Assembly (NCBI GenBank): GCA_015680905.1
Contig: CM027377.1
Span: 10,936,501 to 11,000,500, forward strand
Direction of reading: 5' to 3'
DNA from: Coptis chinensis
Lineage: Eukaryota > Streptophyta > Magnoliopsida > Ranunculales > Ranunculaceae
Length of the DNA: 64,000 nt
Every line of letters starts with the position of its first letter. Position 1 is the first letter of the stretch. This document shows, in pieces, positions 23,354-35,495 of the stretch. The notes under the pieces are model-generated. The model had not been told where the DNA came from. It worked only from the letters and a program-made list of their open reading frames with translations, and made no database searches. The position numbers and the translations under genes were made by a program.

Positions 23354-23925
23354 GTTACTTTTTTCATATCTTATTCATATCAACCATCAAGTCTATCTCG
23401 CCCGTATCACAATACTATGTAAGGCGAACATGAACACATTTTAAGCTAGCTAACTAAATAACAAGTCCGAACTTGAACATTCGATCTGAAGCGCCCGATG
23501 GGTCGAATACCAGCCCCGTCATCCCATGTCTCGAGAGCAATACTTTGAATAGGCCAACTACATACACGCCTAGTTTTTTTTAGATCAAATACATGCCTAG
23601 TTAAACAAACAATGTTTTAAAATGCGAAAGCGCGGGCCGGGGCAAGGCATTTCACCAGCTCATGAAGCGACGCATAAGCCTCATGGCATAAGGCGGAGCC
23701 TCAAGATTATGACATTTTCTTAATTCTAAAAATTTCCTATTATGTAAGTATATTAAGTTTTAAGTCTCATACAAATCAAAAGTGAACAAACAAAAATCAA
23801 TGAAGTGAAGTAACTATACAACAATTTATTCATAAACTAGTGGTTTATTTAGAGTTTCATATTATTAAGAGTTAACAATTATACTCCATTTTGCAAGACA
23901 ATAGTCAATAGGGAATACATCATTG
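23354..23925. other. UGT83A downstream flank
   Basis: Host sequence that continued the UGT83A 3' region before the LARD insertion, starting with the second GTTAC. At about 23610-23710 a GC-rich patch (AAAATGCGAAAGCGCGGG) resembles one end of a widespread plant MITE type, but no second end was found. No gene is seen. Confidence 0.45.
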
Positions 23926-25010
23926 TAAGGGACCTCCTACTCGATGACTCGGACACTCATTTTGAGAAATCGTCACTATACTCGGGCACTCGTCTTGAGT
24001 AGTCGTCACTATATTCGTGCACTCGTCTTGAGCAGTCGTCACTCAGTGTAAGTACCCTTCGTTTTACATTCATATCACTATAGCACACGTGTCCACAATC
24101 CAGTCGTATCTTTACAGCTCGTACATCACCAGCTCGTACCACACCACCAGGACATAACAATGACCCAGACTCAAGTCATCCCAAATATCAGATACAGCCA
24201 TATAAGGAAGCAAATGATCTACCGCGATTACTCAGTCAACGCACCAATCAAGAAGACATTTACTTTGTAACATCGGGAGTAATGACAAATCATCAAGATA
24301 ACACAAAATATGGATCTACACTTGACAACGGCCTGGAAACAATAAGGAAGGTCAGCTCAAACATCTATAAGTAGAGAGAGATGAACTACTATACGTAAGG
24401 TTGGATTCAAGTTTACCCAAGGAACTTGATGCGTAGGCAACTATTATCCTAAAAAAGAATGCAACCATTCCCTACCAACCACAACATCAAGTCGTAGACC
24501 CCAAAAAATATACAAACCTCTACACTCAACATCATCTCATAACATCACATCAGCACGAGCTACTACCATTATTGCTATTATTATCATCAGGCTACAGGCG
24601 GCGCCACTGTAGCACTCTTACCATAATTACACCTTTGACCCCACTCTTACTGTAGGTGATTTTATGAGTATCCCACAATCCTTTGCTGATGTCTTCACAC
24701 CGTGTTCTAGTTCAAAGCGTATCTACCGAAACCAATAGAAGTATTTGATAATATGGACTGAACCACGAAGTGGCTGCCTACGTATCCTCTTTTAGGAATC
24801 GAGTCTGTCGTAGTTCTTTATGGGGCTGAATAACATACTGAGTGGGGAAGAAGAGATGACCAGTTCCCATATTGTTGAGGCAATATTCCCTCAACTGGAT
24901 ACGTAGGCATCTTTTACCTCATGAAAATCAGCCACTTCCACCATCAACAACCATCCCATTTCTTCATCCTAACTTAAGAGCTAAGAACCAAGACTTATAT
25001 TAAAGAGAAG
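23926..25010 (+). repeat. LTR related to the LARD LTR, plus orientation, probably composite
   Basis: Starts TGTAAGGGACCTCC, like the minus-strand start of the LARD LTR (TGTAAGGGACATCC). It ends near CTTAAGAGCTAAGAACCAAG, matching the far end of that LTR. A TATA-like TATAAGTA lies at 24366. A tandem block of GTCACTATA...CTCGTCTTGAG units fills 23965-24045. A segment from 24651 (TGTAGGTGATTTTATGAGTA) resembles the start of the solo LTR at 22180, so a related insertion may be nested here. No terminal duplication was found. Confidence 0.5.
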
Positions 25011-26252
25011 AAAGAGACAAGAGAGAGAGATTGAGAGAGTTGTAGATCTAACAGTAAAAAAAGAACAAAGAATAAGTCAAACTTTTCAATCCTTTTAGCT
25101 TGAAATTAGGTTTATTGGGTTATTTAATTTGAAATCGATCAACCTTTTATATAGGTGATCTTGAATTTGGGCTCTCTTATTTTAAAAAGCCCCATATTGT
25201 TGGGCTTTATAGCAAACACTAATGGGCTTGAGTTGGTTTTATTTGTAAAGATCCTACTAATGGTATGGGACAACCCAAATTAATTCCCAATGAGCCGGTC
25301 CAAAATAGTTAGAAAGCCTGGGAATCATTTCACTCTTTTGGAATTTGGAGTTACTAGTGAACGACTAGGTCGGCTACACAACACCAAGTGAACCTGGATA
25401 TATATGTAAGTTACCAAACCCTGGAATAGGAAATTGTATAGGTATGGATTGTTCAACAGGTTACAGGTCTATTTTCTTCCCTAACTTAATTGTTTCTGGA
25501 TGAGTTCCTATTTGGCAAACTTACTCCATTTTGGTCGACTTATTATTGAGTCGAGCGTCCACTAACAAGCACTATAATGGTGTGATACTTTGGTGTCCAG
25601 AACTTGATCTTAATTTGTTGGCGCACTTGATCGAACTATTTTATAGCATAATCTTATCCAATAGGCGCTCATTAACCATGGTCGCAGTAATGATCTTTTC
25701 GTGTAATTAATAGGAAGTGATGTCTTATTATTTAGGCCTTTTGGAACAACTTCATGCATGTAGGAATCGTGGTGTATTATCTGCAGATTGTTTGGTGGGT
25801 GAATAGAAGTTCAGTATGGTGGATTGAAAAACAAATTAAGGTCCCCTGATATCTTTAGCTGCTGCCTGGTTTAATGAATAACATTGTTTGGGTTTATAAC
25901 TACGTAATAACTGCACAGTTCTATTTGCCTCTCCCCCTCCAATCCCTCCCCATTTATTATGCTAGTTAAGTGGTATCTTTTCATAAACATCGCAATGTAG
26001 AAATCCAATGCTAGAGTAGTTCAATCAAAATATGTATCATTGTTTTACACAAGTGCACACACCCATACACACGGAGAGAAGAAAAAGGGAAAAACAAATC
26101 GAGCAGGACACTGCATCGATCTTAAGACGAGGAACATCAAAATGATTTATGAAATACCAAAGACGAAAAGGAAAGAGAAGCAAACCACTAGTCTCTCCTA
26201 GGGAGAGAAAAAGGAATTATACATATCTTATTCCATGCTTCTGTATTTGATA
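25011..26252. other. Region downstream of UGT74 without recognised gene
   Basis: About 1.2 kb. It starts with a purine-rich GAGA tract and contains AT-rich intergenic sequence. The part near 26100-26252 is presumably the 3' UTR of the minus-strand UGT74 gene. Nothing else is recognised. Confidence 0.5.
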
Positions 26253-27063
26253 TTAGATGACGAGCTCTGGTGTAGGTGTGAGTTTAGAGATAAATTCATC
26301 AAAGTTCTTTTCTGAACTTCCACCTTCGCCCAATGCTTCCTTGGCTAAATTTCTCCATTTGATAGCATTCTTCCTAATTTCAACACTTCTTACTCCTTCC
26401 AAAACTTGTTTGATGCAGTACTCTATTTCTTCTCTTTTTACTATCCCATTCTCATCTACACTAACTCTAACTCCCGTTCCCCAAATGTCTTGCACAAACT
26501 TAGCATTAGTTGTTTGGTCTGTCCATTGTGGCATTGCCACCATGGGAACTCCCAAGCTCAGTGCTTCAATTGTTGAGTTCCATCCACAATGTGTTACAAA
26601 GCATCCGAGTGCTGGGTGCCAATACTTCTAACTGAGGACTCCATCTAACAATCAAACCTTTCTCTGATACTTCTTCTTTGAATTTGCTAGGGAGCTTCTC
26701 CTCTGTTGTTGCCCTAACCACCCACAAGAAGTAGCAGTCACTATGCTTTAATCCATATGCTAGTTCTTCCATTTGTTCTACACCCAGTTCTGCCAAACTC
26801 CCAAAGGACACAAAGACAACTGAATTATTTGGCTTCTCGTTTAGCCAGTTCATGCATAAGCTGCTATCAGGCTTATAGATATTGAGTTTGTAATCTGTGT
26901 CATCTGGGATGCGCTTGTCGAGGTACATGGACGGTAATGTTGGTCCAATCGTTCTTAAAGGGCTATCTTTTGCCATATATTCCACAACCTGATGGAAAAT
27001 ATAATAACAAGAATGATGTGAATTGATATTAAATGTTAAAGAAAAATAGATATATCTCTACAC

Positions 27064-27114
27064 TATATATATATATATATATTATATATATAAAAAAAAA
27101 AAAAAAAAAAAAAA
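27064..27114. repeat. (TA)n followed by poly(A)
   Basis: Interrupted TA dinucleotides and then about 22 A residues, in the UGT74 intron. Confidence 0.9.
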
Positions 27115-27120
27115 CACTAA

Positions 27121-28014
27121 ATATATATGATCAGAGGGGAAGACAAAGCTTAGGCTTGCTAAGCTCCCTTCGATATGGGCCTGCCTTCGGTTGGTGAGTT
27201 CAATTCCTCTTAAAAAGTAAGAAGTTGGATACCGAGTGCAAACAAGTATGGAATGCATTTGCGCTTACTAGCATTCCTATCAATGAAAGATGAGCCTCTA
27301 TAACTGAACATAAGAAAATGGAATCTAAGCCTCGCTGTCCTCTTGATCGAGAACCCGGATTGTTCGAGTCGGTGAGAAAGATGGTTCTATAGATGCAAGA
27401 GCCTTTACAAAGATGGGTGCCTATCGACAAAAAGAGACTTTGTGGATGAGCTCGGGGAAGAACCTTTAGATGCAAGAGATCGATTCAATAGGAGATTTCG
27501 AGGCTAAAAATACTTTCCCTTGGTGGAAGAGCCAAAAGCACCAGACAAGATCTTTCGGGGTCTCCTTCCTTCAAGTATACTGAGAGACTCCTATCTCAAA
27601 GATTCTATCTATCCATCTCCGAATCGTGGGGGTCGAAAGAGTGTTGATATGGCCAGTAGTGCTTTGATCCGGCATAGCACAGTGGCCTTTACATCATCCC
27701 AACAGACTTTGAAAATGACTGATCCTCCGATCGTCTTGGAAGCCTTTGTCATTCTCAGTCAACTAAGTAGGGCCGAAAAACACTTCAATTATGGACATAG
27801 GGAAGGCTTGTCACAGTGGCCATATCGAACTCCCCACCTAATGAAACGAGTCCCTTTCCATGATCTCCTCTCGCCAAACTCTCGGATTCGCCTTTGCCTC
27901 AGACAGAAGAAAAAGGGATGGAACAGGACAGGAAACCCAGAAAGAGAGATCCATTTAAGACAGAAATCGTGTACTAAGCTAATTGCCGCTGCCCTAGCCT
28001 CAACGGAATCCACA
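27121..28014. other. Possible organelle-DNA insert (NUMT) in the UGT74 intron
   Basis: About 0.9 kb with base composition near balance, abruptly different from the AT-rich flanks, open over long frames on both strands, and with the texture of plant mitochondrial intergenic DNA. A plus-strand frame at 27520-28050 is open for 176 codons but shows no known domain. No organelle gene was recognised, so this rests on composition alone. Confidence 0.35.
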
Positions 28015-28686
28015 AAATTTAGAATAAATCTCTTTATTTACTTAATTTAGAAACACACCTCTCACTAAATTTAGAATAAACTTCACTTTTATTAATATAA
28101 TTTAAACAACGTCACTTCTTTATTAATAATTTAGAAACACTCTTCTAATGTCACTTAAATTAAATAATTATCTCTATTTCCCACATTGAAATTAAAACAA
28201 ATCCTATTTTATTATTGATAATTTATAAGAGCTTCCCTAATGTCACTTAAATAACATAATTATCTCCCATTTTGTTTAAAATAAATAAATAAATAAGTCT
28301 CTCCTATATAATTACAATTACTATTTACAATTAGAATCCAAAAAAACTATGCTAACTATCAATCTCAAGGGACGGGTTTCAAAACTTAAAAAAACTGATG
28401 GGTATAGCTCAGTTTGCATATTTGTATTCAATAAAGATTCAATAAAATATCCTTCTAACTATACTTCCAAATTCATCAAAAAAAAAAAAAAACTCCACAG
28501 GATTGTGATAGATTATTAATAACGTGTAAGCTTTGGAGTCCCAATAACTTGTTATTGTAGATTTAAGCAATTTAAAACAGTGTGAATTCATTATTCTGTC
28601 TGAATACACAAAGAATCCCTGTCAAGTTACAGGGACTGAGCAAGAAAGGGTTTGAGAAAGAAGGATCAATGACGCAGCTCACAAGA
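28015..28686. other. AT-rich intron sequence
   Basis: Contains diverged repeats of a CTAATGTCACTTAAAT phrase (28145-28260) and short poly(A). No gene is seen. Confidence 0.6.
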
Positions 28687-28853
28687 AACAAATTAGGGTG
28701 AACTAGTATTAACCCCCCCCCCCACACACACACACACACTAGATGAGCCAATTAGGATTTCTCCCCACTAGATGGGAAATTAGGGTCTCTCCCCTAAATA
28801 CACACAAAAAAAAAGTCAAAGTGGGTTGACCAAAAATTTTTGTGTGTATTTAG

Positions 28854-29502
28854 TGTTGGGGATTATATCAATACCAATCGATTCCCCCACTACACAGATA
28901 ACTTGTATTTGAACACAATTCAACTCCGGGACAAAATCTAAATATCAACTACAACCTATACTAACATGCCCAACTCATTAAACAACTATTAACAATGATA
29001 ATAATGTAAAGCGGTAAAAGCAAACCACAACACAAAGATTTACCGTGGTTCGCCAATGATGCCTACTTCCACAAGAGCGGTTCTTAATAAAGTGGGAAGG
29101 AAGATTACAATCTCTCCTTTCAATCTCACCTTACTAGATCACTCTTATCTCTTTCTGAGGGTTGTATCTCTGTAAAGGTTCTCTCTCTTTGTTTTAGTCC
29201 GATTCCAATCCTTCCGACTTGTTAGGTTAGGTTTTCCAAAACCTTGATTTTGGTTTTATCTCCAAAACCAAATTTATGGTATCAGTAGCAAAGGCCCACG
29301 AAATTAGACTGAAGCCCGAAGCCCCTCTTTAAATGTGCAATGTATCTTGAGTTCGGCGCTGGTCGCCCCTATGAAGGGCGGTCGCCTTATTCTCTGGAAC
29401 TCGAGCCGAAGTCGCCCCTGGCCGAAGCGCATTTCCGCCTCGCATTTCCAACGCCGTTTACGTCGCCACTCGTTTTCTCTCCTCATGAGGGATAACTCCA
29501 CA
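28854..29502 (-). repeat. 3' LTR of the intronic copia element
   Basis: 649 bp. The minus-strand purine tract GAGGGGAGAT immediately precedes it (plus coordinates just after 29502). Confidence 0.88.
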
Positions 29503-29639
29503 ATCTCCCCTCGAGCGGTGAGGGGCTTCCTCCATGCAATTTCCAAATCAACGGAGGAGGTGTCGCCATTCCGCAATAGCCCAACAAACATCAAACTTAC
29601 CTTTCGGTAAGACTTTGGTCATCATATCCGACCCGTTCT

Positions 29640-32600
29640 TGTCGGTATGGATCTTCTCGATACACAAATGCTTGTCCTCGAAACTTCTCTAATCCAATGA
29701 TAATGCACGTATGTATGTGCTTGGACCTAGAATGAAAACTTCGGATTCTTGCTCAAGTGGATGGCGCCTCGACCGTCATCACATTTAGAACTACAAACTG
29801 TTTTACGCTTTAGCCCTAGTTCGTCGAAGAACCTCTTCATCCATAGCAACTCTTTTGCAACACTTTCGGTGGCTGCAATATACTTCGGCTTCGTAGTGGA
29901 GAGGGCAACACACTTTTTTGTAACTTAGATTGCCAAGAAACCGCTCCCCGCAAAAGTAACCCGATAACCGGGAGGTGGACTTCATCGAAATCGACATCAC
30001 TGCCATATGTCGCATCGGTGTAGCCTTCCAAGTAAGGGCTTACTTCCACCAAAAACACAAACACGATTTGGAAGTGCCTTTGAGATATCTCAATATCCAC
30101 TTAACACCTTCCCAATGTTCTTTGCGGTTGATGAAATCGCTTCTAACCCCAACGGCGAAAAGCAATATCCTGGTCTAGTACACACCATGGCATACATCAA
30201 ATGCCCATTTCGGGATGCATAAGGAATCTTTTCCATCCGACTCTGCTCATGCTCACCCTTTAGGACACATCTCTTTGGTCATGCGGGCCGGCCACCAAGC
30301 GGACAACCGACTAAACCGGCGATCCATGTTGAATCTCTTCAACACCTTCCAATGTAGCTTTCTTGAAAGCCACAACTTCCCACTCTTTTCGTCACGGTGA
30401 TCCATCCCAAGTATCTGCTTTGCTTGACCCAAATCCTTCATCTCAAAGGACTTACTCGAGTCTTTCTTCACTTGATATCTTGTTGATGTTTGGGCCAACT
30501 ATCAACATATCATCCACATACAAAAATAAAGACAATGAAATCCCCATCCGGAAATCTCAACAAACGCCAATGATGGGAGCCGACTTCTTGTATCCTTGCT
30601 TCGCCATAAAGGAATCAAACTTTATGTACCAATGTCTCCGTGCTTGCTTCAACCCATACAAGCTCTTTATCGACTTGCATACTAGGTGCTCCTTGCTTTG
30701 ACCTCAAACCCTCACGGCCGGTCCATGTAAACATCTTCTTCAAGGTCTCCATGAAGAAAAGCCGTCTTAACATCTAGTCGCTCAACCTCTGGGTTCATAC
30801 TTGCGGCCATACCCAATACCACCCGGATAGAAGTCATCTTTACTACGGAGAGAAAATCTCATCAAAGTCAATCCCTTTTCTTTGACCGAATCCCTTCACA
30901 ATAAAGCAAGCTTTGTGCAGGCTTGGGTGAGGATTGTTCTCCCATGCTTGACTTTGTATATCCACTTATTCTTGAGAACTTTTCTCCCCTGGGTTTCTCA
31001 ACTAACTTCATAAGTGTGATTAACATGCAAAGAATCCATCTCGTCATGCATGGCCTTGAACCACTTTTCCTTGTCTCGTACGCTTCAAGTGCCTCTTGAT
31101 AGTACATGGGTTCTCCACCATCCGATAGTAGCACGCACGTATGTGGTGGATACCAGTTGAAGCTATTCTCCCTCTGTCGGACCTCCTTGCCCCATCTCAC
31201 GGTGCCTCGAGGTCGTTGCACTCGCTTTGCTCTGGCGGTGGTGGTTCATGCATCTCATCCATCTTCTATACCAATAGGTTCTATCCCATCATGAAGCAAT
31301 AGGATTCTCATCATGAAGCTTCAAACTCATGGTTCTCTGCATTCTCAATGCCTTCGCGCGTTCCACGGTAGGAACTTCGGTTCAATCAACAAGATCATTG
31401 GTGAAAGCCCGTAGCTTCTCACCTCCTCAAAGTCTCGCTATGGTTTGGTCTTCTAAGAACACAACATCTCGACTTCGGATTACCTTCTTGTTAATCGAAT
31501 CATAGAGTTTGTAACCAAACTTTTCATCTCCATAACCCGGAAAAATGCTTTGCTTGGCTTTGTCATCAAGCTTGATCTCTCATCCTTCCGAATATGCACA
31601 AATGCCCCGCACCCAAATACCCTCAGTATCCATAATCAACATCTCCGCGCCTCACCATACTCTCTGCGGATAATCACTATTCGGAGGCTTTGCGGCGACA
31701 TGTTGATCACATGCACGGGCGCATTGCTTCTACCCAAAGAGTTCTAGGTAGCTTAGAGTGAGATAGCATGCATCTCATCCTCTCTACAATGGTAGTGCGG
31801 TTCATTCTCTCGCTATTCCCATTCTCATTCGGTGTCTTGGGAACGGTCTGCTCATGGCGAATCCCATGACTCGGGTAATACTCTTCAAATGGCCCAATGT
31901 ACTTTCACCCCCCATTATCCGAAATAATACATTTCAACAACTTCCCGGTCTCTCTTTCCACCATCTTTGGAATTTCTCAAACACGCCAAGTACTTCATCC
32001 TTGTCGTCTTCGACTATAGGCCCATATCTTTCTTGACGATCATCAATGAATGTCAAGAAGTAAAAAACTCCCCGGTGGGACTTCACTCTCATAGGACCAC
32101 ATAAGTGCGTTGCACTAGCTCGGGGACGGTGTCCTTTCTGTAGGAGACGGGAATCTTTGGAAAGACACCGTGTTGCTTTCCTACCAAACATGAGTACATG
32201 TATTTAAATGTGTACCTTTAATGTCCGGCATGGCCTTTTGCTTAGCAAGAACTTCCATCCCTTTTATGCCCATGTGTGACCGCGACGCCTCTTGTGCCCA
32301 CGGTTCGGATGAAGCTTCTTCTTCGCGATTCGAAACCGCTTTACACAAACTAGCACGTGTTTTGTAAAGAGAAAGTTTTTTTTCCTCTGCCGCTTCAATG
32401 GAACCTCTCGCTTTCGGTTCCATACCCCGTTACCAAACGAGTTTACAAAGCCATCGCCATCTAATTTCCCGGCCGAAATTAGGCTTAACCGTATGTCGGG
32501 GACATGTCTTTACATCCTTGAGTGTCAAGGTGTAGCCGACATTGGTTTCTATATGAACATCTCCAATGCCTATAATCTTGAGGCCATCAGCATTTATCCT

Positions 32601-33690
32601 CACTTCACCATATTCACCACGGTAGGTAGTGAAGAAGAATCCCCGTCTTGCGCGCGGACGTGATAGGATGCTCCCCAGTATCTATCACCCACTCGTATCG
32701 ACATGAGGTACTAAGACGGCGACACACCACACCGACCTGATTCCCCCACTAGTCGTCGACTAGTGTGGTAGTATCTCTGCCTTTGTGTTTCCGTTCCTCT
32801 TCACCATGTCTTCATGTACACGCTTATTCTTCTCATCCCTCTTCGATTGCACTCATATCATAAGTGGCCTTTTGTAACAATAGTAACATTGCCTCTCTCC
32901 TCAGCCTTTAGGAGTTCTAGCTTCACCCCTAGATTTACTTCAATCATCACCTCTGAAACGAGATGGTTTTCGTTTTGACCTCTCCCCGTTTCTCGTGAAA
33001 AGGATCTCTCGAGTGAGAAGAGCTGCTTCTTGCACTCCTTCTAGTCTCCTCATTCAACAAAGACGTGGTAGCCATCTCCATGGTAACAATTCCATCCTTG
33101 GGCGCTCCATGTAGAAAACGCTAATGTCTCCCAACTTTCGGGTAGAGAGCCTAATAGAAACAAAGCCTCAACTTCGTCTCCCAAATTTATCTTCATCAAA
33201 TGCATCGATTGATGATATTCTCAGTACTTCATTAAGATGCTCGGACATTGAAGAACCTTCTTGTACTTCGTGGTTCCAAACTTCTTAACGACTAGCACTT
33301 TGTTTCCACCCGACTTCCTCTCATAAAGGTCCTCGAAGTTTCTTCCATAGGTGACGAAGGTCAGAGTCTCTTGGGCCACATGGTGAAAGACACCGCCGTC
33401 AATCCACCGTCGAATGTATCCAATCGCTTTTACGTCAAGCTTTTTCCACTTTCGGCCTCATCGGTCTTTTCGGTTTTACTCCTCATTCTCAATGGGAAGT
33501 GCCAAGTCCTTGCGGATAGCAAGTCTTCCATCTTGGCTTTCGGATGGTGTAGTTCTTCCTATTCGACTCATCATAATGAGTGTTCACGGAATGGTCCATC
33601 TCTACAAGCTATTTAACCTCAAATCTTCTCTCAGGAATTTCGTCAAACACCTTCTGACCAAGATTCGGATAACACCCTAGGCTATTCTAA
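29640..33690 (-). pseudogene. copia gag-pol polyprotein, frameshifted
   Basis: Domains appear in copia order along the minus strand. Gag lies at about 33640-33000. Integrase lies at about 32480-31930 (CGPMRVKSHRG, FYFLTFIDD). Reverse transcriptase lies at about 31180-30250 (LVEKPRGEK, later SFEMKDLGQAKQILGM, DEKSGKLWLS). RNase H lies at about 30060-29800 (LEGYTDA, GGAVSWQSKLQK in part). None remains in one frame: several single-base gains and losses occur in each domain, so no polyprotein could be made from this copy as read. Domain names are from family knowledge; limits are approximate. Confidence 0.85.
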
Positions 33691-33695
33691 CCAAG

Positions 33696-33707
33696 GCTCT
33701 GATACCA
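33696..33707 (-). other. Primer-binding site (initiator tRNA-Met)
   Basis: TGGTATCAGAGC on the minus strand, two bases inside the right LTR. This is the standard copia primer site. Confidence 0.92.
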
Positions 33708-33709
33708 CT

Positions 33710-34326
33710 TGTTGGGGATTATATCAATACCAATCGATTCCCCCACTACACAGATAACTTGTATTTGAATACAATTCAACTCCGGACAAAATCTAAATAT
33801 CAACTACAACCTATACTAACATGCCCAACTCGTTAAACAACTATTAACAACAGATAATAATGTAAAGCAGTAAAAGCAAACCACAACACAAAGATTTACC
33901 GTGGTTCGGCCAATGATGCCTACTTCCATAAGAGCCAGTTCTTAATAAAGTGGGAAGGAAGATTACAATCTCTCCTTTCGGTCTCTCTCACCTTACTAGA
34001 TCACTCTTATCTCTTTCTGAGGTCAGTATCTCTGTAAAGGTTCTCTCTTTGTTTTAGTCCGGATTCCAATCCTTCCGACTTGTTAGGTTAGGTTTTCCAA
34101 AACCTTGATTTTGGTTTTATCTCCAAAACCAAATTCACTCTGCATGTAGAAGAAAGGCCCACGAAATTAGACTGGCCAGGCGCTTCAATGTCTTGAGTCG
34201 GCGGGTCGCCCCCTATGATGAATGGTCGCCCTATTCTATTGGAACTCGGGCTGGCCCTTCATTTCAAACCGAATTAGCCCGCTCGCTTTCTCGTTTTTTT
34301 CTCCTCATGTGAGGATAACTCCAACA
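33710..34326 (-). repeat. 5' LTR of the intronic copia element
   Basis: 617 bp, bounded by TG and CA, next to the primer site and the TTTAG duplication. Confidence 0.9.
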
Positions 34327-34574
34327 TTTAGGGGAGACCATAATTTCCCATCTAGTAGGGGAGAAATCTAATTGACTCATCTAGTGGGGGAGTAATACTA
34401 GTTAACCCAACAAATTATTACTTTCGTTCTCCGGGAAGATGTGGTGCCCGCAGCGCACATGGTACCTTGACAACTGTGTTTAAGATAGGATTATGTCCTA
34501 ATCTAATTGATATTGTGTTTGTACGTGAATAATTACATAATTTTTTATATTTTTTATTTTTTTTTTCAGTTTTA

Positions 34575-34770
34575 ATGAATATTATCCCACTAGCTGAGCT
34601 AATTAGAATTCTTCCACTAGATAGAAAATTAGAATTTTTCTTTCAAATACACACAAAAAAAAACATAGTCAATCCAATTTTTTTTTTTTTTTTTAAAAAA
34701 AAAACCCTAATTTCCCCGTCCAGTAAGGAGAAAATACTAATTAGCTCATCGAGATAATACTAGTAGGCGG
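34575..34770. mobile_element. Second, decayed copy of the foldback MITE
   Basis: Left arm (ATTATCCCACTAGCTGAGCT, TTCCACTAGATAGAAAATTA) and right arm (ACCCTAATTTCCC, AATTAGCTCATCGAG, AATACTAGT) are inverted relatives of the arms at 28696 and 34332. The centre is T-rich then A-rich. No clear duplication flanks it. Confidence 0.65.
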
Positions 34771-35495
34771 TAATTAGTTCAGGGGGGTAATTGAGGCCAT
34801 CCATGAAGGAGTAAAGAACGACTAGAACACACAAATTCCTCAAACAAGTACAACGATTACCATCCATACATTTTTTTAGCGAATTATCTCACTGGCCCTC
34901 CTTTAAGAGCTTGACTATGAAAATTTATGCCAAAACGTGTATAATGTTATGCTCATCGAGGGTATTCCGACGCTAGTGTTTATAAGCTATCTCATTTACT
35001 CATGCTTATATATCCCGTTAATCTGTAAAGAAAATTACAATTGCTCGTTTGTGTGTAAATTTATATTTTTACCAGGCATTTAGTTCCAATTTTATCTGAT
35101 GTCCCAGGAGGGACAGCGGACTACCCTTTAGTTCCTCCAGTACTAACGATGAAAGACCTTGATAGAATCTGTTAAAAAGAAAATGGCAAATCCAGCATTT
35201 TGAGCTACAAACTGAACTTTATATATAGGCTAATCTGGATTACGAGAGCCGCACAGTCTTATTGGTTTAAGGCAAGATGCAGAGCAAATTCTGGGAGACA
35301 CTTGTCTTTAGTTGTTTTGTGGACAAGTTTGTTTTGACAATAGAATCAACTAATAACTCATGGTATTGTGGAGGGGAGATCTCAATTAATATGTAGTTAA
35401 TGCAGTTTTTATCAATATCTATGCTGGAAGCTTGTTCTCAAATTCTCAAGCCTTCAAGCTACTCTAAACTGATATGAAAATAATTGCTTACTGAC
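34771..35495. other. Remaining UGT74 intron sequence
   Basis: About 0.7 kb with no gene or repeat recognised, ending in the splice donor of exon 1 (GT at plus 35494-35495). Confidence 0.6.

Larger units (their letters stand above)
28854..34326 (-). mobile_element. Ty1/copia retrotransposon in the UGT74 intron
   Basis: 5,473 bp, flanked by a perfect TTTAG duplication (28849-28853 and 34327-34331). LTRs at 28854-29502 and 33710-34326 both begin TGTTGGGGATTATATC on the plus strand and end in CA. A tRNA-Met primer-binding site beside the right LTR and a purine tract beside the left one set the orientation to minus, the same as UGT74. Gag, integrase, reverse transcriptase and RNase H are all recognisable but broken by many small indels. 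Both LTRs differ by many 1-3 base indels, which could be age or uncorrected long-read error. Confidence 0.93.
28696..34408. mobile_element. Foldback MITE (Mutator-like), split by a copia element
   Basis: The two halves (28696-28853 and 34332-34408, 235 bp in total) are inverted copies of each other for about 75 bp. The shared order is GGGT(G/T)AACTAGTATTA, then a CCCC-rich patch, then CTAGATGAG, then CTAGATGGGAAATTA. A 9-bp duplication, AACAAATTA, flanks them (28687-28695 and 34409-34417), the length made by Mutator-type transposases. A C-run and (CA)n have expanded inside the left arm at about 28713-28738. The copia element 28854-34326 sits in its centre with its own duplication. Confidence 0.85.

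Noticed and set aside
23957-24045. CRISPR-like array from regularly spaced CTCGTCTTGAG units
   Set aside because: Few units, no distinct spacers, within a plant LTR; it is a simple tandem repeat.
28396-28420. tRNA-like start GGGTATAGCTCAGTT
   Set aside because: No acceptor-stem partner, anticodon arm or T-loop follows; chance similarity to a tRNA 5' half.
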